The position numbers and the translations under genes were made by a program. Shown in pieces: positions 8,823 through 19,396 of a stretch of 64,000 bases of DNA. A model generated the notes under the pieces. It was not told where the DNA came from. It saw only the letters and a program-made list of their open reading frames with translations, and made no database searches. Source of the DNA: an uncultured Oscillospiraceae bacterium (GTDB lineage Bacteria; Bacillota; Clostridia; Oscillospirales; Ruminococcaceae); NCBI GenBank assembly GCA_900548355.1, contig URKR01000011.1:6637-70636 (forward strand). The letters run 5' to 3'. Positions within the stretch are counted from its first letter, which is position 1, and each line of letters opens with the position of its first letter.

Positions 8823-11108
8823 TTACTCTCTGTTTTTGGTTTCCGGCAGGGCGTTGCGCAGCGCCTGCAGCAAACCGGGCAGGGCGGCCGCCGCATCGGC
8901 GCCGCCAAAGCCGGTAAACGCGCGCAGCGGCATGCCGTCCAGCATCTGGGCCAGCGCTTCGCCGGCCATAACGCCCTCGGTGTCCCCGCCGCCGTTCTCC
9001 CCCAGCGCCGCGCCGGACCGGGCCAGCGCCTTTTGCAGGATCGGCGCGGTGCGCGTATCCCGCAAAAGGTCTCCCATGGCGGTATTTTCGTCAATCGTCA
9101 GCGGGCGGGCGCGGCTGGTCACAAAATTCAGCGGCAGCACGGCCGGGATGTTGCGGCTGGAATGGCCGATCAGCACGGCGTACCGCCCCGGCGCGGCGTA
9201 CCAGCCGCCCATCTCGGGGTCGTAGTAGCTCAGGTCGCGGGCGGTCAGGGTGAAGCGGAGCTCCTGCTCCTGCCCAGGGTTCAGCGTCACCTTGGCAAAG
9301 TGGCGCAGTTCTTTGGGCGGGCGTCCGGCCGTGCCTGTCTCGTCCGCCACATAGAGCTGCACAACCTCGCTGCCAGCGCGCTCGCCGGTGTTGCGCACCG
9401 TAACGCTTACGGTCACGCTGCCGTCCTCGGTCAGGGTATCGGCGCTCAGCGCCGCCGCCCTGTACGAAAAACCGGTGTAGGAAAGCCCGTGCCCGAACGG
9501 CCAGCGCACCGCCATCTTGCGCGCGTCATACCAGCGGTAGCCGACATAAACCCCTTCGCGGTAGCGCGCGGTGTGGCCGTCGCCGGGGAAATCAAGGTAG
9601 CAGGGCGTATCTTCCAGCCGCAGCGGCCAGGTTTCAGGCAGGTGCCCGCTGGGCGAAGCCTCTCCAAAGAGCAGTGCGTCGGTCGCCCGGCCAACCGCTT
9701 CGCCGCCCAGGTACATGCACAGTACCGCCGAAACATCGTCCGCCCAGGGGCACTCCACCGGGCTGCCGGTGTGCAGCACAACGACAGTGTTCTTCTGCAC
9801 CGCCGCAACCCGGGCGATCAGATTGTCCTGCGCTTCGGGCAGCCGCATATGCTTGCGGTCGGCGCCCTCGCTCTCAAAGCTCTCCGGCAGGCCGGCAAAG
9901 ATCACGGCCACATCGGCTTCGGCGGCGGCCTCGATCGCGCGCAGGAACTCGGCCTCCTCGCGCTGGTCACGGTCAGACGGGAAGCCTTCGACATACCGCA
10001 CATGGCGGCCCTTCGCTTTGGCCGCTTCCAGCGCGCTTTCAATCCGGTAGGCATTCACATGGCTTGAACCGCCGCCCTGGTAGCGCGGTTCCGCCGCAAA
10101 CCCGCCGATATACGCCACTTTGGCGCCGGGGGCCAGCGGTAGCGCGCCGCGGTTTTGCAGCAGCACGGCGCATTCTTCCGCGAGCTGCGCGGCTTTCTCG
10201 TGGTCGGCATCAAGGTTGAGCGCCGGGCGCGGGTTTTGGGCCAGGTCGATGTGCCGGAACACAATGTTGAGGATGCGGGTCACGGCTTTGTCAAGCGTCG
10301 CCTCGTCAAGGCGGCCCTCCTGCACGGCGGCAACAATCTTCGCATCGTTCACCCCGCCGCTTGACGGCATCTCAAGGTCAAGCCCGGCTTTGAGCGCGGC
10401 AACCCGATCCGCAACGGCGCCCCAGTCGGACATAACAAACCCTTCAAAGCCCCATTCACCGCGCAGCACGTCGGTCATCACGGTGCGGTTTTCGCCGACA
10501 TAGCCGCCGTTGAGCCGGTTGTAGCTGCTCATCACGGTCCAGGGCCGGGCCTGGCGTACCGCGATCTCGAACGGGGTCAGATAGATTTCATGCAGCGTGC
10601 GCTCATCCATATCGGAGGAGACGGTCATGCGGCGGTATTCCTGGTTGTTCGCACAGAAATGCTTGATCGATGTGCCGACGCCCTGGCTCTGCACGCCTTC
10701 AATAAAGGCGGCTGCCAGCATGCCGGCCAGTGTCGGGTCTTCGGAATAATATTCAAAATTACGGCCGCAGAGCGGGCTGCGCTTGATGTTGACAGCCGGC
10801 CCGAGCACAACGCCGAGCCCGACGGCCTGCGCTTCGGCGCCGATGGCCGCGCCCTCGCGGCGCATCAGTTCGGTATCAAAGCTTGCCGCCGTCGCGCAGC
10901 CCGCCGGGAAGCAGACCGCCCGGATGCTGTCGTTCACCCCGCCGCCCTCTTTCTGGGTGCGCAGGCCGTGCGGGCCGTCCGATACCATCATAGCCGGAAC
11001 TTCCAGCCGTTCCACCGCCTTGGTGTGCCAAAAATCCGCGCCGGAACACAGCCCGGCCTTTTCCTCCAGGCTCATCCGAGCCACCAGGTCATGAATATTG
11101 CGCTGCAT
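8823..11108 (-). CDS. glycoside hydrolase family 3 beta-glucosidase
   Basis: 761 residues from the ATG at 11108, preceded by GGAGG; an earlier in-frame start at 11189 has no ribosome site. No signal peptide, so the enzyme is cytoplasmic. N-terminal TIM-barrel with KHF (149-151) and the nucleophile in FVMSDWGAV (Asp228), a C-terminal alpha/beta sandwich domain, then a fibronectin-III-like domain (around SVTVRNTGERAGSEVVQLYV) and an 80-residue helical tail. It hydrolyses beta-glucosides or related beta-glycosides taken up as oligosaccharides. Substrate range is inference from the family. Confidence 0.93.
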   Translation of the reverse strand: MQRNIHDLVARMSLEEKAGLCSGADFWHTKAVERLEVPAMMVSDGPHGLRTQKEGGGVNDSIRAVCFPAGCATAASFDTELMRREGAAIGAEAQAVGLGVVLGPAVNIKRSPLCGRNFEYYSEDPTLAGMLAAAFIEGVQSQGVGTSIKHFCANNQEYRRMTVSSDMDERTLHEIYLTPFEIAVRQARPWTVMSSYNRLNGGYVGENRTVMTDVLRGEWGFEGFVMSDWGAVADRVAALKAGLDLEMPSSGGVNDAKIVAAVQEGRLDEATLDKAVTRILNIVFRHIDLAQNPRPALNLDADHEKAAQLAEECAVLLQNRGALPLAPGAKVAYIGGFAAEPRYQGGGSSHVNAYRIESALEAAKAKGRHVRYVEGFPSDRDQREEAEFLRAIEAAAEADVAVIFAGLPESFESEGADRKHMRLPEAQDNLIARVAAVQKNTVVVLHTGSPVECPWADDVSAVLCMYLGGEAVGRATDALLFGEASPSGHLPETWPLRLEDTPCYLDFPGDGHTARYREGVYVGYRWYDARKMAVRWPFGHGLSYTGFSYRAAALSADTLTEDGSVTVSVTVRNTGERAGSEVVQLYVADETGTAGRPPKELRHFAKVTLNPGQEQELRFTLTARDLSYYDPEMGGWYAAPGRYAVLIGHSSRNIPAVLPLNFVTSRARPLTIDENTAMGDLLRDTRTAPILQKALARSGAALGENGGGDTEGVMAGEALAQMLDGMPLRAFTGFGGADAAAALPGLLQALRNALPETKNRE

Positions 11109-11207
11109 GCGCCCGCCTCCTTTTTGCAAACAGTTTTGTCTTTTTTGTATTTTTATGCAAGATTTGCAGTATTTGCTCTGCCGCGGCACACGCGGGCAGA
11201 TTTTTAA

Positions 11208-12770
<1,563 letters not shown>

Positions 12771-12800
12771 TCCCCCGCCGCATCCCCTTTATCAAAAAAC

Positions 12801-12849
12801 AATCCCCGCAGGGAAAGCTGCTTCCAGCCCCCTGCGGGGATTCTTTTGT
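12801..12849. terminator. bidirectional terminator between gdhA and the ACP-like gene
   Basis: Perfect stem AATCCCCGCAGGG (12801-12813) and CCCTGCGGGGATT (12830-12842) with TTCTTTTGTTT after it on the + strand and an A-rich stretch on the other side (TTTTTTG on the minus strand). Confidence 0.85.
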
Positions 12850-13086
12850 TTACGCTTCTTCTTCCTCGGCTTCCCGAACAAATCGCCAAAGTTCGCCGAC
12901 GGTGGCCAATTCAGCCAGGCGGTCTTCGTCAAATTCCACGCCTGTCGCCTCGCCAAGCTGCCAGGCCAGTTCCACATAATCCTCATGGTCTGCGCCAAGC
13001 TCGGCCAGGGTGACGGAAGCGCCAAGGTCCACCTCATCGCAGCTGAACTGCTCTGCCAAAATCTCCAAAAGTTCCTGTTTCGTCAT
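12850..13086 (-). CDS. acyl-carrier-like protein lacking the phosphopantetheine serine
   Basis: 78 residues, acidic, four-helix pattern that aligns along its whole length with acyl carrier proteins: N-terminal helix MTKQELLEILAEQF, the LAELGADHEDYVELAWQL helix-2 region, and the C-terminal TVGELWRFV. The conserved DSL is DHE: the codon is CAT (His34) where the modified serine should be, so it cannot be a normal holo-ACP. No fatty-acid or peptide-synthesis gene is adjacent. Possible roles are a regulatory or structural ACP mimic, or decay. A good coding frame with a GGGGAAA ribosome site argues it is still translated. Confidence 0.75.
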   Translation of the reverse strand: MTKQELLEILAEQFSCDEVDLGASVTLAELGADHEDYVELAWQLGEATGVEFDEDRLAELATVGELWRFVREAEEEEA

Positions 13087-13171
13087 CGTGTTTTCCCCTT
13101 CCGCACGGTTTTCTTTGCTTCATAATAGCCAAGTCAACCGTCCTCGTCAAGGGGCCGCAGTGCCGAACCCG

Positions 13172-14272
13172 TTAGAAATCCTGGCTTGTTTCTTGTGCAA
13201 TTTCCACAGCAAAGCGCGCAAGCGTCGCATCACCGTTGTTTTTGTCCGTTGCGGTCACAGTCCATTCCACCGCGCCGGCCGGTGCGGCATCAAAATCATA
13301 CCGCCACACGCCGTCCTCCATGCGTTGTCCGCGCGCCATCTCAAGCGGCGTACCGTCTGCCTCCACCAGCACGGAAGGGGGTTCGGCGCCCTCCGGCAGC
13401 CGCAGCATAACGCAGGTCTCGCCCGGTGTGGCAACGATTGCTTCCAGCGTGTATCCGTTTTGTTCAACCGGACCCGTCCAGCTGCGGTTGGCCGAAGAAT
13501 CCGCCGTGAAACTAAATGTCAGGGTACGGTCACCGCCGGGCAGGTCGTACTGGGTGTACCCGTTTTCTCCCCAGCTGCCGCCCACGCCAAGCGTGAACAG
13601 GGTAACCGAAGCTTCATGGGTGCCGGCAATCGGTTCGCGCAGCGGGTAGATCAGTTCAGCCGCAAAGGTCGTTTCGTCCACACGCTGAAACAGCGGGGCG
13701 GTGAACGGCGCGCCGGCGTATTCACCGTCGATCAGCAGCGAAGCGTCGGCCAGTTCGTCCGGGTTTTCCAGCACCCTCTGCTCGGTCGTCACCTGGTCAT
13801 AACCGGCCAGGCTGCCGTCGGTATCCTCCAGCGTCAGTGCCAGCCGCAGGTAGAGCCCGTCACAGTAGATTTCCCGCAGCGTAACGGCCGGGCCTTCGGC
13901 TGCAGCATCCGTCTGCGGCGCAGCGGTCGCGGCCGGCACCGCGGCCGGGGCGGCGGCCTCGTCAATTTCCCGCCCCACCAGCTGCGCCTTATCCTGCCTG
14001 TTGAGCCAGGCAAACACCCCGCCCACAACCGGCAGGCTTTCGGCCAGGGCCGGGGCCACGGCGTTGGTTGTGCCCAACAGCACAAGGCAGGCGGCCGCGG
14101 CCGCCCCTGCACGCCACCAGAGCCGCCGGGGGCGGGGCCGCTTGGCCGGCGCGGCCTTCACCGCACCGAGTACCCGGCTGCGCAGCCGGTCCGCCTCGCC
14201 TTCAGTCAGCGGGTCGGCCGGCAGGTCCATTGCCTCCATCTTTTGCCAGAAAGCGTTCTGCTTTTTGTTCAT
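13172..14272 (-). CDS. membrane-anchored anti-sigma factor, DUF4179-type
   Basis: 366 residues. Short cytoplasmic N-terminus (about 50 residues, basic before the membrane: KRPRPRRLWWR), one membrane helix (about 53-70), then a large extracytoplasmic domain with an early segment LPVVGGVFAWLNRQDK typical of DUF4179 anti-sigma proteins and beta-rich remainder. The start overlaps the sigma-factor stop by 4 bases (ATGA), the usual arrangement for an ECF sigma factor and its inhibitor. It presumably holds the sigma factor at the membrane until an envelope signal arrives. Confidence 0.82.
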   Translation of the reverse strand: MNKKQNAFWQKMEAMDLPADPLTEGEADRLRSRVLGAVKAAPAKRPRPRRLWWRAGAAAAACLVLLGTTNAVAPALAESLPVVGGVFAWLNRQDKAQLVGREIDEAAAPAAVPAATAAPQTDAAAEGPAVTLREIYCDGLYLRLALTLEDTDGSLAGYDQVTTEQRVLENPDELADASLLIDGEYAGAPFTAPLFQRVDETTFAAELIYPLREPIAGTHEASVTLFTLGVGGSWGENGYTQYDLPGGDRTLTFSFTADSSANRSWTGPVEQNGYTLEAIVATPGETCVMLRLPEGAEPPSVLVEADGTPLEMARGQRMEDGVWRYDFDAAPAGAVEWTVTATDKNNGDATLARFAVEIAQETSQDF

Positions 14273-14823
14273 CGGAAATACCCCTCCTCATGCAGGTGGC
14301 GGCGCAGCCGGTCGCGCCCGCGGCTGAGCCGGGTGTTCACAGCCTGTTCGGTCAGGCCAAGCGCGGCTGCAATTTCACGGCTGGGCTGCAGCAGATAATA
14401 TTTTCGTATAAAGATCGCATCATCGGGCGGCGGCTGTGCGGCCACCCAGGCAGCTGCCGCCGCGCCGGCCTCCCCGGCCGGGTCTTCGGCCAGCGGGCCG
14501 GCTTCAGCCAGGCCGGCAGCAAAGGTTTCATCCAGCGGCAGGGCATTTTGACGGCGCAGCGCCCGCAGGCGGTTCAGCGCCTTATTGCGGGCGGTCACCG
14601 CCAGCCAGGCCTTGGGCGGAATCCGGCGGTCAAGCAGGGTACCGGCGTTTTTCCACAGCGCAATGAATGTGTCGGCCATGCACTCCTCAACCTCCTGCGG
14701 CGCGCCGGGCAGCACCCGGCCTGCCGCCGCTTTGACAAACGGGGCGTACCGCCGCATCGCCTCTTCCAGCCCGGTTTCCGGCTCGCGCAGGATCAGCCGC
14801 AGCAATTCGGTTTCTTCGGACAT
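14269..14823 (-). CDS. ECF-type RNA polymerase sigma factor
   Basis: 184 residues with sigma region 2 (YAPFVKAAAGRVLPG...EECMADTFIALWKN) and region 4 helix-turn-helix (REIAAALGLTEQAVNTRLSRGRDRLRRHL). The ribosome site AAGGAGGA sits 8 bases before the ATG. It is partnered with the downstream anti-sigma gene. The gene starts 88 bases downstream of the last phage-module gene in the same direction, and no strong terminator is visible between them, so read-through from the phage operon is possible. Confidence 0.88.
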   Translation of the reverse strand: MSEETELLRLILREPETGLEEAMRRYAPFVKAAAGRVLPGAPQEVEECMADTFIALWKNAGTLLDRRIPPKAWLAVTARNKALNRLRALRRQNALPLDETFAAGLAEAGPLAEDPAGEAGAAAAAWVAAQPPPDDAIFIRKYYLLQPSREIAAALGLTEQAVNTRLSRGRDRLRRHLHEEGYFR

Positions 14824-14848
14824 GAAGGCTCCTCCTTAGGATAGATTA

Positions 14849-14872
14849 AAAGCGCTTTCATCTATCATAACA
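14849..14872 (-). promoter_or_regulatory. candidate extended -10 promoter and palindrome for the ECF sigma gene
   Basis: On the minus strand TGTTATGAT (14864-14872) is an extended -10; no good -35 lies 17 bases upstream. The perfect palindrome AAAGCGCTTT (14849-14858) follows at once and could bind a regulator. The promoter does not look like a typical ECF autoregulatory AAC/CGTC pair. Confidence 0.4.
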
Positions 14873-14911
14873 CCCGGCCGCCCGCTTTTCTTACACCGGC
14901 GGGGATTTTTC

Positions 14912-15103
14912 TCACGGTTTTTCGCTTTGGGTCCCAAAGTAAAACGCCACCACCATTGTGACCACCGTCATGACGGTGTCGGGCTGGAAGCGGCCGTTCA
15001 GTGCCAGCACCGCAAATACCCCGATTACCACCAGCGTGACAATTGTTTTAACCTTGCACAGTGCCGCAAGGTTTTTGGCGACCATTTGCCAGATTTCCTG
15101 CAT
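14912..15103 (-). CDS. phage holin-like small membrane protein
   Basis: 63 residues from the ATG at 15103, which has GGAGG 8 bases upstream; a longer frame to 15154 lacks a ribosome site. An amphipathic N-terminus (MQEIWQMVAKNL), then two close hydrophobic segments (TIVTLVVIGVFAVLAL and TVMTVVTMVVAFYFG) and a short polar tail. Last gene of the late module, right after the endolysin region, where holins normally sit. It overlaps the preceding gene by 56 bases in another frame. Confidence 0.65.
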   Translation of the reverse strand: MQEIWQMVAKNLAALCKVKTIVTLVVIGVFAVLALNGRFQPDTVMTVVTMVVAFYFGTQSEKP

Positions 15104-15440
15104 TGTATTCCTCCTTGTCATCCGTTGTGCCGGCGCACACCGGCAGCGCTTCACATTTGTGCATGATATGGGCGACAGCCGGGTCGCCGTCTCCCAGCGC
15201 GATGTACGGGTCGTAGCAGCTGCGAAGCGTTTCGAGCCCGTAGGGCGGCAGCGCCCGTGCCGCCAGGTAGTGCAGCCCCAGGTCGATCACCTTGGCGCGC
15301 AGCAGCCCTTTGACCCCTTCGCGCAGGGCCCGGTCGGTTTTGCGGCTGCGGCCCAGCCGCGCGGCCGCCCAGCCCGCGCCGGCCGTCAGGGCCGGCAGCA
15401 GGGCGGTCAGCAGGTCAGCCATCCATTCGGCGTCCGGCAT
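15048..15440 (-). CDS. phage lysis-region protein of unknown function
   Basis: 130 residues from the ATG at 15440 (GGAGG with 7-base spacing; the ATG at 15446 is too close to it). N-terminal hydrophobic helix (LLTALLPALTAGAGWAAARL) followed by a charged region with REGVKGLLRAKVIDLGLHYL and a Cys-containing tail. A single membrane segment and the place between endolysin and holin suggest a lysis accessory or a second holin. I recognise no named family. Confidence 0.55.
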   Translation of the reverse strand: MPDAEWMADLLTALLPALTAGAGWAAARLGRSRKTDRALREGVKGLLRAKVIDLGLHYLAARALPPYGLETLRSCYDPYIALGDGDPAVAHIMHKCEALPVCAGTTDDKEEYNAGNLANGRQKPCGTVQG

Positions 15441-15442
15441 CT

Positions 15443-16204
15443 TCATTCCTCCCCCTGCACCCAGGCGGCTTTGTAGCGCCCGTCATTAAGCCCGCGCGCG
15501 CAGGCCAGCCGGAAGATCGCCTGTGCGTCCCCTTCCGAAACCGGCCCGACCGTCACAGTCTGGCGGGTTGCGGCCGCATCGAGGTACCGCGCGCTGTAAA
15601 GCCCCGCTGCCACCAGTCCCCGCGCTTCACAAAGCGTGAAGATTTCCCAGGCGTCGGCATTCGGCAGGTTTTCCATCGTCAGCCGCTGCATGGCGGCCGG
15701 CCCGGGCGCCTGGGTATAGATGCCGACAGCGTTCGGCAGCCCGGCATAAGCGGCCGGGTTCAGGCCTCGGCCGGTGGCCGTGGCCCGGGCCTCCAGATGG
15801 CAATGGGCAAACGGCGGGTCGGCCAGCGCCGCGTTGCCGGTGTTCCCCATCCGCGCCAGCGCTTCGCCGCTGCACACGGCCTGGCCGGCCGCAACAAGGT
15901 TTTCTGCATTGTGGCAGAAATAGAGGTAATTGACGGCGTCGGGGGTCTGCCCGGCGTCGAGCCGCACGCAGATATAATATCCCCATTCCCAGGTCCGGTT
16001 CGAATGGTCGGTGACAATCCGCGCCCGGGTCACGGTCCCCCGGATGTCCTTCGGCCGGCCGTCCTGCCAGAACCAGGGCATCCGGATCACTTCGCTGTCC
16101 ATCCCTTCAATATCCAGCCCGCCGTGCCAGGTTTTTCCGCCGCCGCGGGTGTAGCCGAACCGGCTGTACGGGTAGCGGACACGGTTGCGCCCTGAAAAAA
16201 GCAT
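15443..16204 (-). CDS. phage endolysin, M23-type peptidase with C-terminal repeat domain
   Basis: 253 residues. The M23 (lysostaphin-type) zinc ligands are visible: HGGLD (His27, Asp31) and HCH in FAHCHLEAR (His133, His135), with the supporting LYFCHNAENLVAAGQAV strand. Residues about 180-253 contain two related segments (NADAWEIFTLCEARGL and SEGDAQAIFRLACARGL) like SPOR-type or wall-binding repeats. It should cleave peptidoglycan cross-bridges at lysis or serve as a tail-tip hydrolase. ATG follows GGAG. Confidence 0.82.
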   Translation of the reverse strand: MLFSGRNRVRYPYSRFGYTRGGGKTWHGGLDIEGMDSEVIRMPWFWQDGRPKDIRGTVTRARIVTDHSNRTWEWGYYICVRLDAGQTPDAVNYLYFCHNAENLVAAGQAVCSGEALARMGNTGNAALADPPFAHCHLEARATATGRGLNPAAYAGLPNAVGIYTQAPGPAAMQRLTMENLPNADAWEIFTLCEARGLVAAGLYSARYLDAAATRQTVTVGPVSEGDAQAIFRLACARGLNDGRYKAAWVQGEE

Positions 16205-16226
16205 CGCATCTCCTTTCTGTCTGCCC

Positions 16227-17720
16227 TCACCCGCTCAGGCGGGTCAGGGTGTAGGTCACCTTCATGGTCTGGTCGGCGGTTTTCTGCACCGTTTCCCCGA
16301 GGTTGTTGACGGTGGCCAGATAGTTGGGCCGCAGGCTGAGCCCCACGCCGTCTGTGCCGGTGCCGGTATCCTTGCAGTAAAGCTGCAAAATGCTGCGCCC
16401 GCGGATATCGTACCGCTTATTATAGGTCGCGCTGCTGCTGAAAGCCTCGTGCCGCAGCAGGCAGTTGCGGGCGGTATCCAGCACAACGCCGTGGTCAGGG
16501 CTGCCGTTGCCGGTGTAGCTGTACATACGGCCGCCGTATGCATCGTGCACATACGGCATCTGGTCCCCGTTGCAGGCCACTTCCTCCACATCGCCGGCAT
16601 CGTCCAGCGCAATCCGGAAATAGCGGTAGGCGCCACCTTCCTGGTTCTGGCTGCGCATGTACAGGTACCCGTTGTAAACATAACCGCCCAGCGGGCAGGC
16701 AACCCGCCTGCTCAGCGAAAGGGTCTGCCCGCTGAGCGATCCGGCCAGCCGCCCGGCCAGCGTGACGCCTGTCTGGTTGGTCAGCGGGTATACCGTTTCC
16801 GCCTTGGTGTCCAGGTTGACGGCGATCACCTGCAGCGCCGCGTTGGCCGCGCAGGTCGTACCGCCGACATTGGTGATGTAGAGGGTTCGGTCTTCGCCGC
16901 GGTAGTTCCATCCCGCAAAGTAGGCCGCCTGGCTGCCGCTTCGCAGCAGCGTGGCGGTGATCGGCACAACCTCCTCGCTATGGGGCGGCTTCTGGCCGCG
17001 CGGCCAAAACAGGTCCAGGCTGCGCAGCATGGCCGGGTAGGTTTCCAGGGTCAGCTGCAAGCCTCCGTCCGCAGCCGCGCCGGGGCGGGCCAACCGCACC
17101 GTATCAGCCGCCTCGTCCAGTTCCAGCAGCCAGGGGATGTCCTCCGCATTGTCAAGGTAATCCAAAAATGTACGGGACAGCCGCCCGCCGAAGGTATCGC
17201 CGGCCGGCAGCTCACAGGCAGCGTTGCTCAGGTTGGTGTCGCCGCTTGCCAGATACCCGCCGCTGCGATGGGTCAGGCAGGCGGCCGCGATCGTCCCGTT
17301 CGCCTGTTGGGTGGAAAAATCGTAGACAAAGGTCGCCGTACCCGCCTCCGGGTCAATTGAGCTCTCTACGCTGTTGAAACTGCCCCGCAGCCGGTTTTCG
17401 CCTGTGTTGGCCGCGCCATAGGCCCCGCAGCCCACCACCTGGGCTTCGGCCGGCGCAAAGCGGGTTGCGGTTTCGGCGGGCAGCGCCCGGTCATACAGCA
17501 GCAGGCCACCGCAGGCATAGGCCAGCAGGCCGGCTTCGTCGCCCTCCCCCTGCGGGGTCAGCAGGTTGCTGTCGGTATAGATGCCGAGCGGGGTAAAGAT
17601 TTCCTGCAGCGCGCCGGTGACAAGGTTGTCCTTTTCATAAATTTTGCGCCGGCCGGTGCGGCAGTCTGTCAGTTCAATGCGTGTGTGCCCGCGCAGCCGC
17701 GCGGGGCGTGGGGTGTTCAT
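16227..17720 (-). CDS. phage minor tail/baseplate structural protein
   Basis: 497 residues, beta-rich and without membrane segments. N-terminal region with a TELTDCRTGRRKIYEKDN-like segment (residues about 14-32, followed by LVTGALQEIF) seen in tail proteins of clostridial siphophages; the rest resembles a repetitive receptor-contact or fibre-base protein. It overlaps the upstream tail gene by 4 bases (ATGA). It is the last structural gene before the endolysin, where receptor-binding proteins usually lie. There is no separate long tail-fibre gene in the module, so this may be the host-contact protein. Confidence 0.6.
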   Translation of the reverse strand: MNTPRPARLRGHTRIELTDCRTGRRKIYEKDNLVTGALQEIFTPLGIYTDSNLLTPQGEGDEAGLLAYACGGLLLYDRALPAETATRFAPAEAQVVGCGAYGAANTGENRLRGSFNSVESSIDPEAGTATFVYDFSTQQANGTIAAACLTHRSGGYLASGDTNLSNAACELPAGDTFGGRLSRTFLDYLDNAEDIPWLLELDEAADTVRLARPGAAADGGLQLTLETYPAMLRSLDLFWPRGQKPPHSEEVVPITATLLRSGSQAAYFAGWNYRGEDRTLYITNVGGTTCAANAALQVIAVNLDTKAETVYPLTNQTGVTLAGRLAGSLSGQTLSLSRRVACPLGGYVYNGYLYMRSQNQEGGAYRYFRIALDDAGDVEEVACNGDQMPYVHDAYGGRMYSYTGNGSPDHGVVLDTARNCLLRHEAFSSSATYNKRYDIRGRSILQLYCKDTGTGTDGVGLSLRPNYLATVNNLGETVQKTADQTMKVTYTLTRLSG

Positions 17721-19348
17721 GGGCTCGCCTCCTTCTCAAAATCCGGGGCCGCATCGGCCAGGCCGGCCAGGGTCATGGCCTGCGCCTGCCAGGTTATGGC
17801 CGGCAAAAACTCCTGCAGCACAAGGTTTCCGTCCCAGGCGCTGGTCGCCGCCATGCCCTGCCCGGTTACAACGCCGCGCAGCGCCCCGGCCGCCAGCCAC
17901 ACCGTACCGCCCGCGGCCAGCAGCCGAATTTCCAGCCGGCAGCTCGTGTCGGCTTCAATTTCCGTCAGCGGGTAAAACAGCGCCAGCGTATGCGCCCCGG
18001 CTGCCAGCGCCTGCGCCGGGCAGTAGTCGCCGATCAGCAAACCGTTGAGGATATACTGCACGGTCAGGGTCAGCGCTTCGTCTTCCGGCACGGCGGTCAG
18101 CAGCAGCTGGGCCAGCAGCAGCGCGCCGGTCGCCTGCACCGTGACAAACCGTACCCCGGCCGCCGTCACCGCGGCGCCGGACGGGGCGGTAACGGCATTG
18201 ACATTTGTAAAATTATAAAAAATCAGCCGGTTTTCCGCGTTCTGGGTCTGCAGCCGGCGCAGTGTGGCGGCTTCGCGGTCACGCGCCGTGGCAAGCCGCG
18301 GGTTTTTGCCCACCCCTTTGAGGGTTTCGGCTCCGCGGAATTTCCAAATCCGGTGGGTCACAATCGTCTCGGCCACAGCCTCGCCGGTCGCGTCGCCGGG
18401 TTCAGTCAGGGCCAGCCGGTCGCCGCAGTCGATGGCCGGGTCTCCGGGCAGCGTGACGGTGGCCGGCACATAGCTGACCGTTTGCAGGTATTCGAACACT
18501 GCCTCGGCCAGCGCCTGGTTGCGGGTGTCAAGCCCTTTGCCAAACAGCGGCGCATCGGCCATTGTCATGGTCAGGCCGCCGCCTTCGTCGTCACAGGTAT
18601 ACTCGGCGTCGGCTGTCTCCACCACCAGTTTGCTGTATGTGCAGTGATAGTCGGCCACCGCCGCGCTGAGCCGTGCGTCCGGGGCAAGGGTTCGCCAGGG
18701 TTCATCCGCAAACCGCCGCGCCACCAGCGCCCCGCTGCGGTCCACCGTCACAAACGCCCCCAGCAGCTGTGCCACAGCGCCGGCACAGTCCCGCCAGGTT
18801 GCGCAGCCGTCGTTGGTGTCAAGCTGAAACGTCTCTTCGGCATTCGGCCAGCCGGCCAGGTCCGCCGCCTCCATCCCCAGCGCCAGGCCGCAGTGCTCGG
18901 CAATCTGGCTGAGCATCCCAAACGGGGTACCCTGCAGCGCCGGTCCGGCGTACTCCCGGTCCAGCGCAAGGATGTTGTCATACGCATGGATGGAAACCGC
19001 CATGCTTGTGCGTTCGGCCTCGGCAACGGTATAGACGCCGAGCGGGACATCCTCCCAGCTGCCGTCGGCAAGCTGTACGCCGTACACCAGCTGCAACTTT
19101 GCACCATACAGCACATAGCGGGACAGCGCCGTGCGCAGCTGGAAAGCCGCCTGGCCCAGATAGACGCAGCCGAACTGCAGTTCTTCCCCGGTCACGCACT
19201 GGTCGTCCACCGTCACGGAACCGCTCATGAGGTCCGCCGGGCCGAACGTGACGGTTTCGCCGTTTGTCAGTTGCAGCGTGCCGGTCAGCCGTTCGGTGCG
19301 CACCGGCCTGGCCATCGCCTGCCGGTACCCTTCGGATACGGGATACAT
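17717..19348 (-). CDS. phage distal tail / tail-hub protein
   Basis: 543 residues from the ATG at 19348, after GGGGG; a start at 19387 has poorer support. N-terminal segment MYPVSEGYRQAMARPVRTER opens a domain typical of baseplate hub or tail-associated proteins, with VPLGVYTVAEAERTSMAVSI and DNILALDRE matching hub proteins of Firmicute siphophages. The last third is beta-sandwich-like and may bind sugar. It follows the tape measure and DUF6711-like gene, the usual location for Dit/Tal functions. Confidence 0.65.
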   Translation of the reverse strand: MYPVSEGYRQAMARPVRTERLTGTLQLTNGETVTFGPADLMSGSVTVDDQCVTGEELQFGCVYLGQAAFQLRTALSRYVLYGAKLQLVYGVQLADGSWEDVPLGVYTVAEAERTSMAVSIHAYDNILALDREYAGPALQGTPFGMLSQIAEHCGLALGMEAADLAGWPNAEETFQLDTNDGCATWRDCAGAVAQLLGAFVTVDRSGALVARRFADEPWRTLAPDARLSAAVADYHCTYSKLVVETADAEYTCDDEGGGLTMTMADAPLFGKGLDTRNQALAEAVFEYLQTVSYVPATVTLPGDPAIDCGDRLALTEPGDATGEAVAETIVTHRIWKFRGAETLKGVGKNPRLATARDREAATLRRLQTQNAENRLIFYNFTNVNAVTAPSGAAVTAAGVRFVTVQATGALLLAQLLLTAVPEDEALTLTVQYILNGLLIGDYCPAQALAAGAHTLALFYPLTEIEADTSCRLEIRLLAAGGTVWLAAGALRGVVTGQGMAATSAWDGNLVLQEFLPAITWQAQAMTLAGLADAAPDFEKEASP

Positions 19349-19396
19349 AAAATCCCCCCTTTCTTTGTCGCACGCCAAAAGTTCCAATTTTCTTTG

